From Atopsyche davidsoni (lineage: Eukaryota > Arthropoda > Insecta > Trichoptera > Hydrobiosidae): 64,000 nt of DNA. Position numbers and translations under genes: made by a program. The stretch spans positions 4,283,001 through 4,347,000 of the forward strand of contig JAILWY010000007.1 in NCBI GenBank assembly GCA_022113835.1, given 5' to 3'. Each line of letters begins with the position of its first letter. Positions within the stretch are counted from its first letter, which is position 1. Shown here in pieces: positions 40,951 to 53,125 of this stretch. The notes beneath the pieces are model-generated. The model saw only the letters and a list, made by a program, of their open reading frames with translations. It was not told the origin of the DNA and did no database searches.

Positions 40951-43900
40951 GCAATGACTAATTAAAAAAAAACATGCATATAAATCTTTGGATATGATTT
41001 GTTTAGTATAATTAATTGTTTTTGACATGATTTGTACGTACATATGTTAGTTGAACTCAGTTTACGTTTCTCAATGTACTTCTATTTTAATCGCGACAAA
41101 TGGAGTATGGTTTATTTCTAAAAAATACGGTTACATCGTTAATCAAATCTTTCACGTAGAAATATTCATGAATAAAGCAATTACTTTATGGTTTTTATGC
41201 AAATAACTCCAAGTGTGAAAGCTTTGTGTAAGTGAACATGTATTTAATATCCTCTTTACATATTCAGTTTTCAACAGCGAAGATTTATAAACAACAGCTG
41301 AAATAAATCCAATTACTTTTATGGAATTCCTAGAACATGGCAGTGTAAATTACCCCATGTTATGTCATCACAGAATAAACATGTAACCGTCCACTGCTGG
41401 ATTAAGGCTTTTCATTATGTCACTAATCCAAGAGATATTATAAATTTAGAATATTTAAAGGTTATATTTAATAAAATGAATAATTCAATTGTGGTACTTT
41501 TAATATGTGTAATGCTTACAGCGAAAATGCATATTATTTAGAATGATCAAATAAAAGGCTGCATTTAATTGAGTACATTTATGCTATATGAAGCGTCCAT
41601 CGATAGTTGATTTTTTTCAGGGCGCAAATGAAATTTAGACGATTTTTATTAATAGTTTTTATCAATGTAATCAAAAACGTAACTCATGAGTTTATTCAAA
41701 TATATTATAATTGATTCACAAAAAAATATTTTATTTGTTCTATATATTGATTTATCATTCAGCTATGTTGAAAACAGTTTTCGATCATACGAATTGTCGC
41801 ACTGTCAAAAATATCGTTTTTCCGTGTTCAATAAGCTCGTGGGAAAAGTCCGCGGAGAAACTTACATCCGTTCAAAGTTCAAGCCACAATTTTATATCCA
41901 AAAGTAAGTCCGCGTCTCCGCGGGGTGAGCCAACAAGGCCAACTTCTGAGCAGTTACTCCCTCACACGACCCGTGACGAAATAAAATATATCGAGATCAG
42001 GCCACTGACTACTGCGCTTGCATTTTATTAAATTTAAGGGTGATTCGCCCCCCCCGGCGAGGCTTCGCGCGGGTCCATACTTTATCTGAAATGAAAAATC
42101 ATGTTATCAAACGACAATATGGCGGAGATTTTTCGCTTTGTAATGGAAATTTCAATTTTTTCAATATTTCCGTTTGACTGCTTTTTTTATTTTCAAGGCG
42201 CTAGAAACACAATTTTAAACATTGTATTAGGAATTCGGAGTCGGTCTTCACAATCGAATGAAATTGTGTTTCATTTTGGGATTTTCTTGAGAAGGCTCTC
42301 TGGTAAATGATTTTTTTTCGTTATTCTTTTTCTTTGAATAAATCGTTTGAGCACACTTTTGTTTAATTCTGCTTACTGGATATTACGATAGAGTGTATAA
42401 CCATTAAAACGAGCACAACTGTAATATCTTCTTCATCAAGTGCCTCTCTTAAGAGAAGGTTAGCGACCGTTTCACTGAGCATATACTCGTGCTGAGCCAG
42501 TGTTCTAAAGGGAAAATAGTGTAGTAGATTCCCGGGTCCTTGTAGAAAGACTATACCTTTAATATGTTTTCGTGTTGTGTTATTATGATTTAACATTACA
42601 TCTCTGTCTCTGTTTGAAAGTAGTTAACCGAATTTTCTAGACATAAAATATATCTCGTGAAAAACTTGAATAACAATTTATTAAACAATAATACATAACT
42701 TAAATTAAATGTGTAAAACATGTTAAACTTAATATAAACGGAACGTATTTGCAAAATATAAGTTTGTATTACACGCTTATATATTTTAAACAGTTTAAGG
42801 CAAGTAATGTTGTGCTTACACAAAAAGGAAAGCTTGAATAAATTATTGAATGTAATATTGCGCGATTAAAATAGTGTCTGCTTACGCATCTCATTAATTA
42901 TTGTTTTTTTATATGGCTAATTTTTCACTAAGCGACATTTCATGTACCTCGAATGCGCTTGCGTAAAAAAGAAACAAAAAAAATCTCGAAGGTTCTATTT
43001 CCGGAAGGCTCGCTTCTGGAGAGTCTTCTACGAGACTCAATCAGCCGGGGGGTGAATACAACCCCACACATTTGTTACACGCGGAACGTACACGCGGCAT
43101 AGTAAACAGCAACTAAAAGTAAGTGAGATGGCTGGCGGGAACCAAATCGCTCTAGGGTAGAAGGTGAACCTTAACTTGTCACGTGCGGGAGGGGTGTCAG
43201 CGTATAGGGTGCTCAGAATAACTCGGTCTAAATATACCATTGGAATATTGTCATCCATTTTATATAAAATCCTATATATCATATAAAAAAACGAATGGTA
43301 CGGGTAGTATTATTTAATGAATTATTTGCGACGCCTACGTTAACTATATATATATATATTTTATATAGGTTTGGTACCTTGCTTGCTATGTACTAGGTTT
43401 GTCATCACAATTTGGGGAAACTTTCCAAACTAGTCGATCGAAATTGTGCTATATATGGGAGTGACTGAAGCTACACTCCCTGGTTTATCTTCTTTATGGT
43501 TCCGATGACACGCTTCAAGAAGCCATCCAATGACTTCATCAACTGTGGGTGTCTCGCCACTGACTTCAGGTCATCCAGGCACAGGCCCTCTTGTCGGCAT
43601 TGGCTCTCCAGTTGGTGTCTCTGAAGACCAAAGTTAAGGCTATATATTTTATTGTGTATCAATATTAATAAAGATATAATTTACATTTAAAAATGTCAAT
43701 TTATCTTAACCTATATTATGCGTGAATAGACTGCGATAGCTATGATTAGTTAAAAATCATTTAACACGTAGCTTATTAGCAAAATACTTTTTGCCATTTA
43801 TATATATACTATATATACATATACAAGTTGTAAATTACCACGCCAATGTCTACATATATAAACCTTTAAATTAAAATAACCTAACTTCGACGGTTGGTTA

Positions 43901-45479
43901 CTCCATCATAAATTAATTGGCAGGTAATAACCATTTTCTAAGTAATGATAGCTTCCTTCAAGAGTTAGTACTTAAGTTTTGTTAAGCTAACCAAACCTTG
44001 TCTATGCTTCGTTTATGGTAGGTTTCTAATTTGCCTCAAAGCTATTTACAACGATCAAGATTTCTTCACCATCAAAAATTAATTTCATTTGAAATTCCAT
44101 AATGAGTGTATATTTACTTCACCTAGATGGAACATAGCATGTATTTTTTGTTGAAAACACTATTTTAATATATAGCACTAACCCTTTTGTATTATAATAA
44201 TAACTTTATAAGTATCCTCTAACTATGGGTCATCCTTCAGAGCTTTATAGACATTCCCGAGATCCCCTACCGTACCTAATGTGGAGATGGCGTGTCAGGA
44301 GGACAGATCTAACACACGCGTTGCGTTTTTATGATGATAAGCTCTACTTAGTTATTGTGTATTTTCTATTGAAGACTTGTTTATTCTGTGCCATTTGCAA
44401 ATATTTCAAAGGAGACATCCTCCTTGATTGAAATTCTACCCGAAAAGACTTCTAAATGGAACTTGATCCTAAAATAGATTAAAACGATACGAAATAATTA
44501 TTTTGATATAAATCTATTCTTTGAAGAAAGGTATACGTGAAATGAGCCTTGTATAGGATTTGTTTGACTGATCAGAGAAGCCTCGGGGCGCTTTGGAGAT
44601 TTTGTCGCCTGTGATAATGATATGGATGATTCTGAAATTAATTAGCTACCATCTGACTTATTTATATAATATAGCTTCTAAAGTTCCATACGAACAGAGA
44701 GTCAAATAAAAACAAATTTATTTAATATTATGCTTTGCTGGGAATCAAATTAAAACTTGTTTTGTTTTAACATTTGTTTATTTATTGATATTTTAAACGC
44801 TGATTTTACTTAATTACAAGATATTAAAACCCTCATTTAACGAAATTAAATAACGATGGATTACATTATAATTGTTTATTTAGTAACAGATATCGCTAAA
44901 GAGTACTCCATAAAACTCAACATTTTATATTCAAAGTCCAAAAAATAAAGTTTAAAGACATTGTTTCATTCACCATTGAACTTTGTTATACACGTTATGT
45001 TTATTAACATTACTCGTGAATTATGTAGTTTACATAGAATATAGTGTTTTTCATAAGTATTCATTTATAACAGGTATTTAAAATCAAACATTTCTCTTTA
45101 AAAAAAAAAAACAGAATTCACTCATATTTTTGGTCGTTAAATTTTAACTTATATATTATGAACTTGTTCACTGGCCTAAAATAAATAGAAAAGTAAGTGA
45201 TAATGTGTTCAAGTTATACAGTTTATCAATAAAAATAAAACCAAAAACAATTTTAAATACACGCATTAACACTTGAGCTGAGCTCTTTAAAGATAGTATT
45301 CAATCCACGGAATATCCATTTTTGGTGATTCAGTTTTTTTCTGTATTTACGTGTAAATTGGACATTTTTATTTATGATCAGGCATCGCAGAATACATAAT
45401 ATATGGTGGCGCACACCCTGTAATATGTTAAGCCCCCCAAATTGAAAGCGTATCAAGATTTGTGAAGCAGACACTCTCT

Positions 45480-45680
45480 ATACGCCGACGTGAGGAATAT
45501 TCAGAGGCTCGAATCGTGTGCCGGTAATGTTATTTTAGGTTGAAAACTGGCATTTCATGGCCCGGGGGTTGTTTTTGAAAAACATGCAAATTTGAATGCA
45601 AATACACGCCGAGCCGGGTATTCGATGCGTATTTGCCATTGTTAATAGCTCGGCCGATGATTGGGAATTCTTATTTCGTG
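45480..45680. promoter_or_regulatory. intronic island with twin POU octamers
   Basis: A GC-richer block containing two identical octamers ATGCAAAT at 45584-45591 and 45596-45603, separated by 4 bases, the classic POU-domain binding site. Candidate enhancer by motif only. Confidence 0.4.
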
Positions 45681-47339
45681 TTTTTTTTTTGTATTTTTGC
45701 CGACCATTGTTCATTTGTACTAGAGCGAAAAAATAACGGACTTTTAATAGCGTTAGCGTTTAGTGGCTTTTGGTTTGTTTTATTTTTGCGGAGCTCGAAT
45801 TCAATAAAATTGTGTTGATTCGATTGTGTTTCCTTTCCAATAGTAAACGGTTTAGGTTAAATAATCTGCATATTTCCTACTGCTGATTTTGAAGTATGTC
45901 ATTTTTCTGCAATTAAAATTTATTTATTTTAGAATGCTTGAGGCATTAAAAGCTTGGCGACGATACGAAATAATGTCATTCACTGTCGCGCACTTTGTTC
46001 CGGACTGAAAACTGGAAGTTCTTCGTAAGTAAAGTGAGTCGACATCGCGTCTTACGGGAAGATACGTCGACAAGACGTCTAAGGGGGGCAAAGCCTTTAT
46101 GAGATGGAAATTACACATTTTAATGAGCAAAATTGTTTTCAGCAACATTGTATGGAAGTTACGAAGACTTGTGTGTTTTTCTTGACAGCGAGGTTAGAAC
46201 TCAACGCTTATTAAAATGAAGAGTTTAATCTACTTTTTTCTGTTACTAAATTGACTTTTATGAATTTATATAAAAAAAATTATTGATTGTATACTATTGC
46301 TTAGTACACTTTTACTTTTATAGACACTTAAGGATTATTGACGTTATAATTATAATTATATTATATCATTTATGTGAGCTCTGCAAAATTTTTAAAATAT
46401 GTTATCAATTAAATCAATTGACAATACTAAAAAAAAACGATAAAAATTCCCTCGGCTTATAATAATTTTTCATTTACAATAAAATATTAATCAAATTTAT
46501 ATGCATACATTAATTGAGTTATAAGTATTAGAAGTTGTCAAAATAGATAGTTACTGCATTACTGTATACGTTTATTGAACGGTGAAATGGTCTCTATGTG
46601 TAAAAACATGAAAGCTTGAAATATTTTTTTCATTCTGTATATTCTTTTTCTGATACAAGTCAGATCTACTTTGACAAATTAGTTTCCATTCACTTTTGGT
46701 TAAAAATCTTGCCCATCTTCGTTTTTCACCGTCTCCTCCGCTGTGAGGCAGCACGTCAATGGATGTTAAGAAATCGTTAAGACGCTGCAGAGATACAAAA
46801 CCATTTTTATTTATTTAATATCATTTAAAAAAAAAGTGTGTTGTAATTTTATGGGTACAATTAGTAAACAACACCAATGACATGATGGGAAAAATATTCA
46901 ATAAAGTTTTATACGGCACCGATGGGATTTATACAGGTGATGTAACCAATTAGTCTGAGCATATCTGTAGAGTGTGGTTTAAAAATTCATTAAGGTTTTT
47001 TTCGTGATTCAAAGTGAGAATCGATAACATGTTAATTGTATGCACAATCAACCTATTTCTATATATTTGATAATAGTCTTTAATCGTACATTCGATTGCT
47101 TTTATGAATAAAACAAATACTTTTAATTGAATTGTTAATACATATTCAAACAAGGCATTCAAAATCCCAGACGACGGCCACAGTACCAGAAACCGAAACG
47201 TCAAATTATTAAATGGTCAAACTTACTTCTGTTTATTTGATATTAACTAGCCAAGTTGGGGAAACTAAATCAATTACAACGTATTTCAGTGCTGCTGCTA
47301 AATGTAACTATTTTAAAAAAATCTGTCTGCAAGTTCGGT

Positions 47340-47510
47340 AATTGGACAGGGCCGGGGCGGGTAGTGCATTCCTGAGTCGCCGCCGAGGCCCGGACTGGCC
47401 ACTATTAGAGGATGTGCCCTGCTCTGGACAGGGCCGCACTCGCCACAATGCCCCGGGCCTTCGATCATCGATAAGGCGCAACTTGCATTCAGGGCCCGAG
47501 ACTCCCTTCA
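47340..47510. other. very GC-rich segment abutting a tandem array
   Basis: The most GC-rich stretch of the intron, with GGACAGGGCCG twice (starting near 47344 and 47426). Both strands have modest open frames (47342-47635 plus, 47308-47562 minus) with no recognisable domain. Composition suggests an inserted repeat of unknown type, but no ends were identified. Confidence 0.35.
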
Positions 47511-47572
47511 TGGTTGAAAAACAACAATTTATTTGTGTTTTTGATAACATTTCTATTTTCAATAGAAATTAT

Positions 47573-47786
47573 GGTACTTGTTTTTTTATCCGATCACCAA
47601 AAAACTTGTACCTAACCTTTTTTTTTTTAACCTAACCTAACCTAACCTAACGAATCGAGCGGTTGTGGAAATCTGCAATGAACGAAATAAACGCCACAAC
47701 GGGACTCATCGTCATATGATAGATTCTTATCTCTGCGAGTACATGTACATTAAAATAATTTGGTGGTCGGATAGAAAACAAGTATC
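47573..47786. mobile_element. 214-bp MITE with 8-bp target duplication
   Basis: Terminal inverted repeats lie at 47573-47601 and 47759-47786: outer ends GGTACTTGTTTT versus GATACTTGTTTT, then ATCCGAYCACCAAA. There are two base differences plus one small change in the T-run. The element is flanked by a perfect 8-bp duplication GAAATTAT (47565-47572 and 47787-47794). Array unit 4 shows the uninterrupted site (48221-48228), an internal empty-site control. No coding capacity. An 8-bp duplication fits hAT-, Merlin- or P-type transposases; the superfamily is not settled. Confidence 0.85.
47631..47650. repeat. four CCTAA units (arthropod telomere-type repeat)
   Basis: Four perfect CCTAA pentamers, complement of the insect telomere repeat TTAGG, lie inside the MITE next to a T-run. 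A lone CCTAACC occurs 20 bases earlier. Too short to be a telomere remnant by itself. Confidence 0.85.
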
Positions 47787-50700
47787 GAAATTATTAGTTT
47801 GTTCCAAAAAAAATATTTATTATTAAAAAATTTGCAAAACAGCACTTACTAGTATTCAATGTGTATTTTTAATTGTTTAATATTTTTTTTTTATTTAAAA
47901 ACCACAATTTATTTGTGTTTTTGATAACATTTCTATTTTCAATAGAAATTAGTAGTTTGTACCAAAAAAAATATTTATTTTAAAAAATGAGCAAAACAGC
48001 ACTTACAAGTATTCAATGTGTATTTTAATAACCTCTATTTTTTTGTGTTTTTGATAACTTTTTTATTTTCAATAGACATTATTAGTTTGTACCAAAAAAA
48101 ATATTTAGAGCAAAACAGCACTTACTAGTATTCAATGTGTATTTTTAATTATTTGACATATTTTTTTATTTTAAAAACCACAATTTATTTGTGTTTTTGA
48201 TAACATTTCTATTTTCAATAGAAATTATTAGTTTGTACCAAAAAAAATATTTATATTAAAAAATGAGCAAAACAGCACTTACTAGTATTCGATGTGTATT
48301 TTTAATTGTATATTAAACAATAATAATATTTCCAATCCGAGGATATATTCATAAAAAAAAATTCATACAGAATTCTGAAGATTATTAGTGTTTGTATCGA
48401 AATAACGACCTTTTTACGATTTATTTGAAGAAATGTTTTCAATAAAATGTAATTTTTTTAGTGGAACGTAAGAAGCCTTCTTCGTGCAACCCACTCTGTG
48501 TTTTTACTGATTCTATTTCTGTCTCTCTAAATATTATTTTTGTGTGCTGGAATCCGATGATCCCAGATCCTATGGGCGATTTTCCTTCTTCTAGGTTAAT
48601 TCTATTGAAACAACAAAGTGCTTTGGAATTCATAAATCAAGCTAAATTTTTTATAGTCCAGTCAAATTTAGGGATATCTATATACAGTTGTCATCATTTC
48701 ATGCATGGAAAACTTCGTTTTACTGATGATAGAGATGTAATAATTTGAAGCCACACTACTTTTATTATTTATTTTTCAATATTTTACCTTGTTTATTTTT
48801 TTATTAGAAATTTATTTTATCTTTAATAAATTGACTCATAGGTTATAGGAATATTATAGTTATTTCTATAAAAATCCAACATTTTGATGAAGGGTTACTT
48901 TGTACTTAATAATTTCATAACAAAGAGTAAGTCTCCCCTTGTCCACAGCGAGGCACATAAATCCTATAAACCACTTAGGGACAATAAACACTGGCCTTTT
49001 TAATTTTTAATAATTTCGACTCCCCGGAGTCTCAGTACATGCGAAGAACTAAATTAAGATGGAGGGAAGCGGTCCGGGGATAAACGCAGAATGTATGAAA
49101 ATTAAATACTTCCCAGGTAATTAACGTGTAGAAAGCGTTATTTCTTCGGAACTCAGATTCTTTGCGATGTTTTCTGGAGCTAATATAACTGGGGTATGTT
49201 AATATACCTTTAGGAAAAACTCTCAGCGACACGTTTCATAAAATACTTTTTAATTTACTTGAAGAAATATAATCATATATTACCCATTACTTTCATAAAA
49301 ATTAAAATCTCCGTACATCGTTATCTTAATTTTATTTTTTCATTGGATAAAAAGAATTTCTAGTAACTATTTTCACGATAGGATTTATATATACAAGTCA
49401 AGTTTCAGCAATAAAACAGGTCAAACAACAATCGTTAATTCTATAATCGTTAAGTCTATTTAATACAATAGGAACACATTAGATTGAATACAAACCTTTT
49501 ATAGAATTTATTCACTAAATTTAATTTATAATTTTATAATGAACCCAGTTCAATTATTTTAATTTAAAAATATGTTAAATACAATCAAATTTATCTCATA
49601 TTTTTTTATGTCATAACCTTCTTTTACGAAGATACCAAGATGCATGTTACCAATATTAGAAAACACTCTCGTCCTTGCAAATATTTCGCTCCGAGACTTG
49701 TAGTATTTCGCAGTCACGCTGATTAATTCAACGTTTCTCTTATACTTTTTTTAAATCATTGAAGAAGAGAATAACGTCGCAGGTTTAATTATTCTCGCAA
49801 TGTTTTAACTAGTCTCAAAATCTGTATTATTTTAAAGACGTAAATCAAGTACAATGTGTGCTAAATATTTATTTAGTTCTGCGGTAACATCATATTTCAA
49901 TCTTTTAATCTTCAAGTCAGGTATTTGCCTCGCCCACGTTTCACATTGCAACTGCAATATTGACCAAAAATTCCTTTGCAATGCTTGATCACAGAATTGA
50001 AACTACAATTTACGACAATTTGAAGCATTATCTTCCAATCGTATGAAATTTTGATTCATCCCACTTTTTATGTAATAAAATCCAGGAGCAAATAAACATA
50101 TATAAAGCGTGTAATTAAAAACATGTTTAATCTTGATTTTACTAATTGCATCAAATTGTTTGCGCTAGAGAAAAAATGTCTAAAACTTCAACTGTGTTCG
50201 GTCTACGGAGTTTAATTGGGCGTAACAAGTTCCTACTAATCTAATTGTTGAAGAACCTGCCTTGAAGACTAATGATTTAAAATTCAATCTGTAAGATATA
50301 TATTTTGGATTTAAGTACGTTTCTGGTGCAATTAATAATAAAATATTTTTAAAGAAGATGATTATTCAAAGTGATCAAGATTATTTTTTAAATGAAAAAG
50401 ATTTCGTTCAATGATTTAAGTTCTGATTTTTAATAATACGCACATACGAATGTGATTGAAATCACTCTTCTTCCTCCTGTGAGGGACCGTCTGGCCTGGT
50501 ATTCCGTTCGGCTAATTCAAGATTTACGATATTGGCTTAAAATAAAGAGTTGGAATATAATAAAATGTCATGAGGGTATACGAGGAATATGAATTTATGA
50601 TGATTGTTAACTGCCGACGCGGCCAGCTGGAAGTGGTGTTAATATTAGTTACGGTAGATTCCAAGCCGCGGTGCTATCCCGCCAGTGTTGCCGCAAAGAA

Positions 50701-51885
50701 AAAATATACCGTTAAATAAAGAAGAAGTTTCCTTTATGTACTTTAACGTAAGTTCTATAAAAGGTTGTAATGCGTGAAATTTTCTATTAGCAGAATAATG
50801 TTTAATATCTGAAATTAGAAAGCTCGTGTGAAGGCACGTTTATATCCAGGATAACGAAAGAGATCGCATATAATTTAACAATGGCTCTAACAAACTATAT
50901 TTATTCAACAGTAACAACATTGGTTCATTAAAAACTGTTTTTCTTTTTAAATAAACGTTAACTGCAGTAGATGCCTGTAAAATTATCTTAAGAACGAATA
51001 TTTATCCCAAAAGTAAGAAAAATACTGTTTTGAAAAGTGCTTGCATCTAAAGAATTCAATGTTATTTTTTTACGCTTAAAATTTCAAATTAATACTCAAT
51101 TAGTATTTAACAATTTTTCTGGTATTATGGCTCTAAGACATTTTTTTCCATTATAAAAATTACTTCAATTTTAGCTATGCACAAAAAGTAGTGCTTTCTT
51201 AATAACATCTAATATATTATATAAAAGTAAAACTTATCGCTTTACATTATAAAATCAAATAATTATTAAAATATATTTATTTCCTTTAATGCATATATAT
51301 ACGATTACGTAATATGAATAAAAACGGACAAGTATAACTTTTCATTGTGACCCTCCGCATTAAAAACACAGTTCGTAGTTACTGATTCTTAAATACATGG
51401 TCATTTTATTCGTCACCATCTTGGTACAAGTTGGTCATATTGCTTTGATACCCGCGGGTAAAAATTGAATAACTTTTCGGGTAACTTTGCAATATTTCAA
51501 GTGAATGTCTACAATTTAAACTGTATTTGAGTTGTAAATTTAAAAATTTGTGAAAGCAAATGTTTTTTTTAAAATATTTTTGGATCCCTTTTATTGTAAT
51601 AAATTTTGGAATTTAATCTTTTAAGCACTTCCCTACATTATTTGAATGTGTATTTTTACCCAAGAAATAATTTTCCACTTTTTCTTTTGATATCGGTCCA
51701 ATTTCATTCGGTCGGTTCCGGTTGCAATAAATCATAAAACGCTATGGTATTATCAAAGAGATATTATCTCAAATAACATGCTAGCTCCAATAATGAATTA
51801 TACCAAACAAGAGTATAACTATATCAGTTACTTTTATTTTATTTATCAAATAAAATTGCTTATTAATGTTTTGTTTTTGTTACAG

Positions 51886-52418
51886 ATAACAATTTTGAAT
51901 GCGACTGCCGCCTATCCTGGATGCACATGCTTCGCAACGACACCAAAAGCGACAAAATCAAGAGTTCCCTCGAGCAAGTCACTTGCCACCTGGAGCCATC
52001 TCTTCACGGCCACCTCACTCTCGCCATTCCGGAAGTGCGAACGCAGCATCTCTCCAGCCACCACGAGCACAACAACATCCACGACCGCCGCAACCAAAGG
52101 ATCCAGGACGACATCGACGATCAGAAATTCACCGACGAAGAGGACGGCGACCTGACGCTGAGCGAAATGCAGGACGAGATGCAAGACGGCACCAACGACA
52201 TCCAAGGCGAATACGAGAGAAAAAATCAGAAGCCTTTGTTTTTAATACCGGTAAAGATGCTGCCTTGTCCCGAAGAACTCAGAGACCCAACCGACTCTCC
52301 TCTCACAAGACCCAGCCAAGGCGAGGTAAAGGACTACAGAAACAGTGCTGCTGTGAACGCAAGAAGCATATTTTCAGTATTATCGCTAGTGTCTACAGTG
52401 CTTCTGTGCCAGCTGTAA
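51886..52418 (+). CDS. Con: Connectin, exon 2 (LRR C-cap, acidic linker, GPI-anchor signal)
   Basis: Encodes the end of codon 356 through residue 532 and the stop. It opens with the LRRCT cap (C361-x-C363-R-L-S-W, then C389). Next is a long polar linker: His-rich around residues 408-421, then strongly acidic with many D/E residues at about 429-460. After C483 and a P/S/T/D-rich stretch the protein ends in about 17 hydrophobic residues (S516-L532) with no charged residue after them. That is the pattern of a cleaved GPI-attachment signal; small residues N508-S509-A510-A511 are plausible omega sites. One sequon lies at N373. An open frame in another phase over the same bases (51899-52447) is a shadow. 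The frame is fixed by the splice junction and by the LRRCT motif. The GPI anchor is inferred from the tail and from the family. Confidence 0.88.
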
Positions 52419-53125
52419 GTCTCCCATCACATCTAAAGACTCCGTGACCCACTGTGTAAATTCTAGTGCTGATTTTAATATTATAGGTCTACTTTATTGA
52501 TCTAAGACTTCGAATATTTTTATACTGTGAATTTGTTTTCTTTCACTGTTTTCGTTTTATTTCCTTGCGAAACCATCGAACTATACTGCATCTTGGTAGA
52601 TATTATTCATATTTTAAGAGTGGCTGTTTTTACATTATTGTTAAAAATATTTTGAACCTTAATTAGGCGTAAATATTTATTTAAAACATTATTCGTTGAT
52701 GTAAACGTCTGATAACACAATACACATTTTAGAAAATGTAATATATGGAATATAAGCAGACCAATGTCTTAAAAATGTGATGATTTTTAAAAATCATAAG
52801 TTCAAATATAAAATATGGCCAAGGTGATTGTTGCTCATTGCTGTGTTGCACAGAAAATTAATAGAAACAGCCACCCTTAAATATATCTCTTAATGAATTT
52901 AATGATAAATGTATGTTTATGTAAAAATAATTATAAACCGAATTGAGAGAGATGCGCCCTTTCAGCGCGGGGATTAGGATTGGCAGAGTGATATCTTCAA
53001 CGAAAAGACAAAAATAGGAATGTTTGAGAATCGGCTTTGTTTGTAGGATATAACGTCATTTTCGAACGGTGTGCTACTTATCATTTAGTATTCAACATTT
53101 CTTTTTCACGTTGTAAATAAATAAA
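52419..53125 (+). terminator. Con: probable 3'UTR and poly(A) signal of connectin
   Basis: After the stop there is AT-rich sequence. The first overlapping AATAAA hexamers lie at 53116-53121 and 53120-53125, followed by T-rich DNA; another AATAAA is at 53200-53205. The UTR would be about 0.7-0.8 kb and would include the possible MITE at 52618-52876. Later hexamers cannot be excluded as the site actually used. Confidence 0.4.
52614..52880. mobile_element. possible TTAA-flanked MITE in the 3'UTR
   Basis: TTAA (52614-52617) then GAGTGGCTGTTTTTA; on the other side TAGAAACAGCCACCC (ending 52876) then TTAA (52877-52880). The inverted ends match at 13 of 15 bases, and the match stops outside TTAA. 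A TTAA duplication fits piggyBac- or Kolobok-type elements. It could instead be a 3'UTR stem or a chance match; the ends are short. Confidence 0.4.

Larger units (their letters stand above)
47521..48307. repeat. four-copy AT-rich tandem array
   Basis: Each unit has block A (ending in TTTTCAATAGAAATTAT) and block B (TTAGTTTGTACC, a poly-A run, then GCAAAACAGCACTTAC and TATTCAATGTGTATTTT). A blocks start at 47521, 47901, 48031 and 48177, so intact units are about 130-146 bp. Unit 1 is split by the MITE at 47573-47786. Unit 3 has an internal deletion in block B. Confidence 0.88.
20282..51885 (+). other. Con: 31.6-kb phase-1 intron of connectin
   Basis: It begins GTGAGT and ends with a T-rich tract plus TACAG; a TTAAT branch-point-like motif lies about 20 bases before the acceptor (near 51862-51866). 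No nested gene was found: open frames are short, AT-biased and show no recognisable domain. GC-richer islands of 100-400 bp stand out at about 20570-20640, 20870-20960, 22220-22350, 23580-23790, 25570-25800, 27270-27480, 28000-28120, 29350-29480, 31790-32190, 32290-32980, 35500-35680, 37360-37660, 38150-38600, 39780-40340, 41880-42080, 43000-43220, 43480-43630, 45480-45680, 46000-46100, 47340-47510 and 50460-50690. The DNA between them is AT-rich filler. Confidence 0.85.
19182..53125 (+). other. Con: connectin gene locus (two coding exons, one 31.6-kb intron)
   Basis: This is the gene span from the acceptor-defined start of the first coding exon to the first good poly(A) signal after the stop. 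The model joins 19216-20281 to 51886-52418 and encodes 532 residues. The donor reads GTGAGT and the acceptor is a T-rich tract ending in CAG. Joining restores an aspartate codon (G|AT) and links the last LRR directly to the N-x-F-x-C-x-C-R-L-S-W start of an LRRCT cap, which confirms the junction. The true transcription start is not located because a 3' splice site at 19181 implies an upstream non-coding exon. Confidence 0.85.

Noticed and set aside
51778..52447. Open frames 51778-52155 and 51899-52447 (+) and 51912-52205 (-) over exon 2.
   Set aside because: Out of phase with the spliced connectin frame; the translations are low-complexity and unrecognisable.
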